From the NCBI GenBank assembly GCA_030691295.1, contig JAUYEQ010000193.1, positions 1 through 9,781 of the forward strand: a stretch of 9,781 nt of DNA, given 5' to 3'. A model generated the notes under the pieces. It made no database searches. It was not told the origin of the DNA and worked only from the letters and a program-made list of their open reading frames with translations. The stretch is from Bacteroidota bacterium. GTDB lineage: Bacteria; Bacteroidota; Bacteroidia; Bacteroidales; Prolixibacteraceae. A program made the translations under genes and the position numbers. Shown here in pieces: positions 6,283 to 9,781 of this stretch. Numbering within the stretch: the stretch's first letter is position 1; the number at the start of each line of letters is the position of its first letter.

Positions 6283-7545
6283 ATGTTTGATTTAGATCTC
6301 TGGACCGAAATTGTCAGTGCACTGAAAAAAAACCGCCTTCGTAGTTTCATGACTGCTTTTGGCGTATTCTGGGGAATCTTTATGCTAATAATTATGTCAG
6401 GAGCCGGAAAAGCGCTCGAAAATGGTGTACTTGACGGTGTGAAAGCTTTTGCAACCAACTCGGCCTTTTTCTGGACCGAACGAACCAGTGTTCCTCATGA
6501 AGGATTTCAACGCGGGCGTCGCTGGAATTACGAAACAAGCGATATCGATTATATCCGCGAAAATGTGAAAGAGGTAGAATATTTGTCGCCCCGATTGTTT
6601 GCAAATAACCAATCTGGCAATAATACCATTCGTGGCGAACGTACCGGCGCATTTAATGTGTTTGGCGATTATCCCGACTATTTCAAAATCGATCGCTGGA
6701 CTCCGGTTCAGGGACGATTGATCAACGAAATTGACATGCTTCAGGAACGGAAAGTCTGCAACATTGGCGAGCGTGTTGTTGAGGTGATGTTTGAAAAAGA
6801 TGAAAACCCGATAGGTCAATACTTAAAAATTAGCGGAGTTTATTTTCAGGTAGTGGGTGTTATTCATGCCGAAACGCGAATTAATATCGGTGGTGGCAAA
6901 AAAGAAGAAACCATTATTATCCCATTTACCACTATGCGAAAGGCTTATAATTACGGGAATAAGGTATACTTCTTTTCGGTAACATCAAAACCCGGAACCA
7001 AAGTAAGCGATCTGGAAGAAAAACTAAAAGTCTTACTAAAAGACCGGCATAAAATTGCTCCTGAAGACCAACAAGCCATTGGATCCTTCAATATCGAAAA
7101 AGAATTCGTAAAGTTCAATGCCTTATTCTTAGGCATTCAGGGTTTGACCTGGATCGTCGGTATCGGAACCCTTCTGGCCGGTGTAATCGGCGTGAGTAAC
7201 ATCATGCTGGTAATCATCAAGGAACGGACCCAGGAAATCGGGATACAGCGGGCAATTGGTGCAACTCCTGGCACGGTCATTAAACACATTGTTGCCGAGA
7301 GTGTATTCCTGACAGTGATGGCCGGTTACATAGGTTTGTCGCTGGGAGTTGCCGTTCTCGAAATATTAAACCAAATTTTGCTGAAAGCGGAAGGCGAAAT
7401 GTTCTTCCGAAATCCTGAAGTAAACCTGACGATGGCACTTTCAGCCCTGGCAGTTTTAGTGGTAGCCGGAATTATCGCCGGACTAATACCGGCAAAAAGA
7501 GCAGTCAGTATAAAACCAATTGATGCGATCAGAGACGAAGGGTAA
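6283..7545 (+). CDS. MacB/FtsX-family ABC transporter permease (second of two)
   Basis: This 420-residue paralogue of the permease at 4857 starts MFDLDLWTEI, against MFDIDKWQEI in the first. It has the same four-helix MacB layout: helix 1 at about 22-40 (FWGIFMLIIMSG), a periplasmic domain at about 41-280 containing QGRLINEIDMLQERKVCNIG, and three C-terminal helices at about 286-311, 332-362 and 383-403. The coupling loop KERTQEIGIQRAIGATPG (313-330) and the end LIPAKRAVSIKPIDAIRDEG are intact, so it should engage the ATPase. The periplasmic parts differ more between the paralogues than the membrane parts, which fits asymmetric roles in a heterodimer. It is separated from the first permease by a 169-bp spacer with a hairpin and repeats, so its expression may be tuned separately. 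Confidence 0.93.
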   Translation: MFDLDLWTEIVSALKKNRLRSFMTAFGVFWGIFMLIIMSGAGKALENGVLDGVKAFATNSAFFWTERTSVPHEGFQRGRRWNYETSDIDYIRENVKEVEYLSPRLFANNQSGNNTIRGERTGAFNVFGDYPDYFKIDRWTPVQGRLINEIDMLQERKVCNIGERVVEVMFEKDENPIGQYLKISGVYFQVVGVIHAETRINIGGGKKEETIIIPFTTMRKAYNYGNKVYFFSVTSKPGTKVSDLEEKLKVLLKDRHKIAPEDQQAIGSFNIEKEFVKFNALFLGIQGLTWIVGIGTLLAGVIGVSNIMLVIIKERTQEIGIQRAIGATPGTVIKHIVAESVFLTVMAGYIGLSLGVAVLEILNQILLKAEGEMFFRNPEVNLTMALSALAVLVVAGIIAGLIPAKRAVSIKPIDAIRDEG

Positions 7546-7582
7546 AACAACAGAAAAACAGAAACATATAAAAAACAAAACC

Positions 7583-8707
7583 ATGAAAAAATTTTTTAGA
7601 ATCTTAGGAATTGTAATCCTCGTAGGGATTTTCGGAGGAACAATATATTTCCTCTACACCAAATCAAAAAAAGCACCTGAAGTATTCGAGACGAAAAATC
7701 CGTTTGTATCGAACGTTATCCGCAAAACAGTAGCTACAGGCTCGGTTGTTCCGCGCAAGGAAATAGACATTGTACCCCAGGTTTCAGGAATTATTGACGA
7801 ATTGTACATTGTTGCCGGCGACTTTGTAAAAAAAGACCAGGTAATTGCAAAAATCAAAATTATTCCTGATATGGTAAACCTGAACAATGCTGAAACCCGG
7901 CTCAACCGTGCACAATTGAGTTTCGACGATTCAAAAATCGATTACGACCGTCAGCAAAAATTGTACGATCAGAAAGTGATTTCGTACAATGAATACAAAA
8001 ATGCCAAGGTTAGTTACGATGCGGCAAAGGAGGAATTATCAGCAGCCGAAAATAATCTGGAATTAATTAGAAACGGTGTAACAAAAAGGGCATCAACGGC
8101 TACTAATACGCTTGTTCGTTCAACAGTAAACGGAATGGTTTTGGATGTTCCGATCAAAGAAGGAAACTCGGTAATTCAATCGAATACCTTTAACAACGGA
8201 ACCACCATCTGTACCGTTGCCGATATGCAGGACATGATTTTCAAAGGAAAAGTGGATGAAACTGAAGTCGGCAAAATCAAGGAAGGAATGAACATTGAAC
8301 TTGAAATTGGTGCGATTGAAAAAGATAAATTCGGAGCGATACTCGAATACATTGCACCAAAAGGGAAAGAGGAGAATGGCGCCATTCAGTTTGAAATAAA
8401 AGCAAATGTGGTACTGAAAGAAAATCAGTTTATCAGAGCCGGTTACAGCGCCAACGCAAACATCGTTCTCGAAAAGAAAGACAGCGTGTTGGTTATTCCT
8501 GAAGGGTTACTGAAGTTTGAAAAAGACTCATCGTTTGTTGAAGTAGAAACAATGACACCGCAGGTGTTCGAAAAACGGATGGTCAAAACCGGAATTTCTG
8601 ACGGAATCAACATCGAAGTTACTGAAGGGCTGGCCAAAACCGACAAGGTAAAAGGCGAAAAAATTGATCCGAAGAAAGTGAAGGAAGAAGAAAAGAAGAA
8701 AGCATAA
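7583..8707 (+). CDS. MacA-like periplasmic adaptor (HlyD/RND-type membrane fusion protein)
   Basis: The 374-residue adaptor would link the inner-membrane permeases to the TolC channel. An N-terminal membrane anchor (about 5-26, FFRILGIVILVGIFGG) is followed by the first half of a lipoyl-like domain (about 53-91: ATGSVVPRKEIDIVPQVSG and GDFVKKDQVIAKI). An alpha-helical hairpin (about 97-165) with a turn near QKVISYNEY should contact TolC. The second lipoyl half (about 178-190) and beta-barrel and membrane-proximal domains complete the protein. The frame is open upstream and could start inside the previous gene, but ATG 7583, 37 bp after that stop, gives the expected Lys-Lys-plus-hydrophobic anchor. 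The last 20 or so residues are a charged Lys/Glu tail (ending VKEEEKKKA) not usual for the family. The substrate is not evident. Confidence 0.92.
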   Translation: MKKFFRILGIVILVGIFGGTIYFLYTKSKKAPEVFETKNPFVSNVIRKTVATGSVVPRKEIDIVPQVSGIIDELYIVAGDFVKKDQVIAKIKIIPDMVNLNNAETRLNRAQLSFDDSKIDYDRQQKLYDQKVISYNEYKNAKVSYDAAKEELSAAENNLELIRNGVTKRASTATNTLVRSTVNGMVLDVPIKEGNSVIQSNTFNNGTTICTVADMQDMIFKGKVDETEVGKIKEGMNIELEIGAIEKDKFGAILEYIAPKGKEENGAIQFEIKANVVLKENQFIRAGYSANANIVLEKKDSVLVIPEGLLKFEKDSSFVEVETMTPQVFEKRMVKTGISDGINIEVTEGLAKTDKVKGEKIDPKKVKEEEKKKA

Positions 8708-8755
8708 AGAAGTATCAAGTTCAAGAAAAAAAAACAGACACTAAAAAATATTACA

Positions 8756-9781
8756 ATGAAACGAATGTACAGCCTCATTGCCATAGCTTTAATGCTGGTT
8801 GTTTTTACGGGTGCACAGGCACAGCAAACATGGTCGTTACAAAAATGTATTGATTACGCGCTTGAAAACAACATCCAGATCAAACAGCAGGCTCTGAATT
8901 CAGACTATTACAACAATCAACACAAACAAGCAAAATTTAACCGCTTGCCAAACCTGAATGCCAGTTTTCAGAACAACATGAATTACGGCAGAACACTGGG
9001 ATCTGACAATACATACCTTGACATCAATTCCAACTCCACTTCAGGTAGCCTGAGTTCAAATGTTACTCTTTGGAACGGTTTTACCCTGAAAAACGCTATA
9101 AAAATGGCGGAGATGGATTTACGTGCCAGTCTGGAAGAAATGCAAAAAGCAAAAGACGATATCATGCTCAACATCGCTGCATCTTACCTTGAAATACTTT
9201 TTGCCGATGAGTTGCTGATCGTTACAGAAGACCTTTTGAAAATAACTCAGCTTCAGATCGACCGTACCGGCAAACTGGTGGAAGCCGGAAGTCTTGCAAA
9301 AGGGAGTTTACTTGAAATAGAAGCACAATATGCACGTGAAGAATTGAATGTAGTAAACGCTCAAAACAGGGTGCAACTTGCCTATCTGTCATTGTATCAA
9401 TTCCTTGAATTACCCTCGACAGAAAGTTTTAAAATTGAAAAACCAGTACTTCCTGAAATTAGCGCCAACATGACCATGCTGAATTCGTTGGATGTATTCA
9501 AAAATGCAGTGCAAATCAGGCCGGCTGTTAAAGGCGCTGAATTTAAACTCGAAAGCGCACGCAACCAGCTACTTATAGCAAAAGGGAATTTGATGCCTTC
9601 GCTTTCTTTTGGTGGCAACTATTACAATTTTTACAATAACAAATATCAATATCCAGAACCTCCTTTTGGAATCGGAGGTAATATTCCTTTTGGCAAACAG
9701 CTAAAGAGCAACGAACGTTTGGGATTTGGGGCTACCCTTAGTATCCCGATTTTCAACCGTTATCAGGCACAAACCGGAGTG
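8756..9781 (+). CDS. TolC-family outer-membrane efflux protein (partial, C-terminus off the right edge)
   Basis: ATG at 8756 opens a frame that continues for 342 codons to the window end. Residues 1-22 form a signal peptide (MKRM, a hydrophobic stretch, then AQA before QQTW). WSLQKCIDYALENN (26-39) is the usual N-terminal start of the mature TolC-family domain. It is followed by a GRTLGSDNTY segment and TLWNGFTLKNA, which match the beta-barrel strand and the conserved turn into the periplasmic helices. Long helical stretches with QIDRTGKLVEAGSLAKGSLLEIEAQ-type sequence complete the first outer-membrane-efflux repeat. A second repeat begins near residue 230 (RPAVKGAEFKLESARNQL). It would form the outer-membrane exit duct for the exporter; it starts 48 bp after the adaptor gene and is presumably co-transcribed. 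Confidence 0.93.
   Translation, partial: MKRMYSLIAIALMLVVFTGAQAQQTWSLQKCIDYALENNIQIKQQALNSDYYNNQHKQAKFNRLPNLNASFQNNMNYGRTLGSDNTYLDINSNSTSGSLSSNVTLWNGFTLKNAIKMAEMDLRASLEEMQKAKDDIMLNIAASYLEILFADELLIVTEDLLKITQLQIDRTGKLVEAGSLAKGSLLEIEAQYAREELNVVNAQNRVQLAYLSLYQFLELPSTESFKIEKPVLPEISANMTMLNSLDVFKNAVQIRPAVKGAEFKLESARNQLLIAKGNLMPSLSFGGNYYNFYNNKYQYPEPPFGIGGNIPFGKQLKSNERLGFGATLSIPIFNRYQAQTGV

Noticed and set aside
7520..7582. Upstream extension of the adaptor overlapping the second permease
   Set aside because: It would start with TTG inside the previous gene and add a non-conserved Lys-rich stretch before the normal membrane-anchor start at 7583.

Overview
The window looks like chromosomal DNA from a member of the Bacteroidota, probably near the Marinilabiliales/Prolixibacteraceae; this placement is from memory of the families and was not searched. 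The signs are moderate GC, genes that mostly lack Shine-Dalgarno sites and have A-rich leaders, one good match to the Bacteroidota promoter pattern (TTTG-N19-TAnnTTTG), and an efflux operon laid out as ATPase, two permeases, adaptor and TolC. No rRNA, tRNA, CRISPR array, transposase or phage gene was seen.

Left part (1-1722): two divergent genes share a 140-bp spacer. On the minus strand is a two-domain PhnB-like VOC (glyoxalase-fold) protein that runs off the left edge. On the plus strand is a GlxA-type regulator, with a DJ-1/PfpI domain followed by an AraC helix-turn-helix. A perfect 7-bp inverted repeat lies just upstream of the regulator and is the natural operator candidate.

Middle part (1830-3858): on the minus strand is a 389-residue protein made of two tandem adenylate kinase domains. 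The first has an intact active site. The second keeps the fold motifs but has lost several catalytic residues, so it looks like a pseudoenzyme. After a 384-bp non-coding stretch comes a NikR-like ribbon-helix-helix regulator on the plus strand, with a good promoter before it and a strong intrinsic terminator after it. By manual alignment it lacks three of the four classical nickel ligands.

Right part (4121-9781): one plus-strand cluster encodes a MacAB-TolC-type tripartite exporter. It has a stand-alone MacB-like ATPase, two paralogous MacB/FtsX permeases (likely a heterodimer), a MacA-like membrane fusion protein, and a TolC-family outer-membrane channel cut by the right edge. ATP hydrolysis in the cytoplasm would drive the permeases, with the adaptor bridging to TolC; the substrate cannot be read from sequence. 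Gaps between these genes are 10, 169, 37 and 48 bp. The 169-bp gap between the permeases stands out: it holds a GC-rich hairpin, five tandem degenerate heptamers and an unusually strong Shine-Dalgarno site that could pair with the hairpin's 5' arm.

Most of the window is ordinary. The duplicated adenylate kinase and the altered NikR-like protein deserve the most attention. No clearly new multi-gene system was seen.
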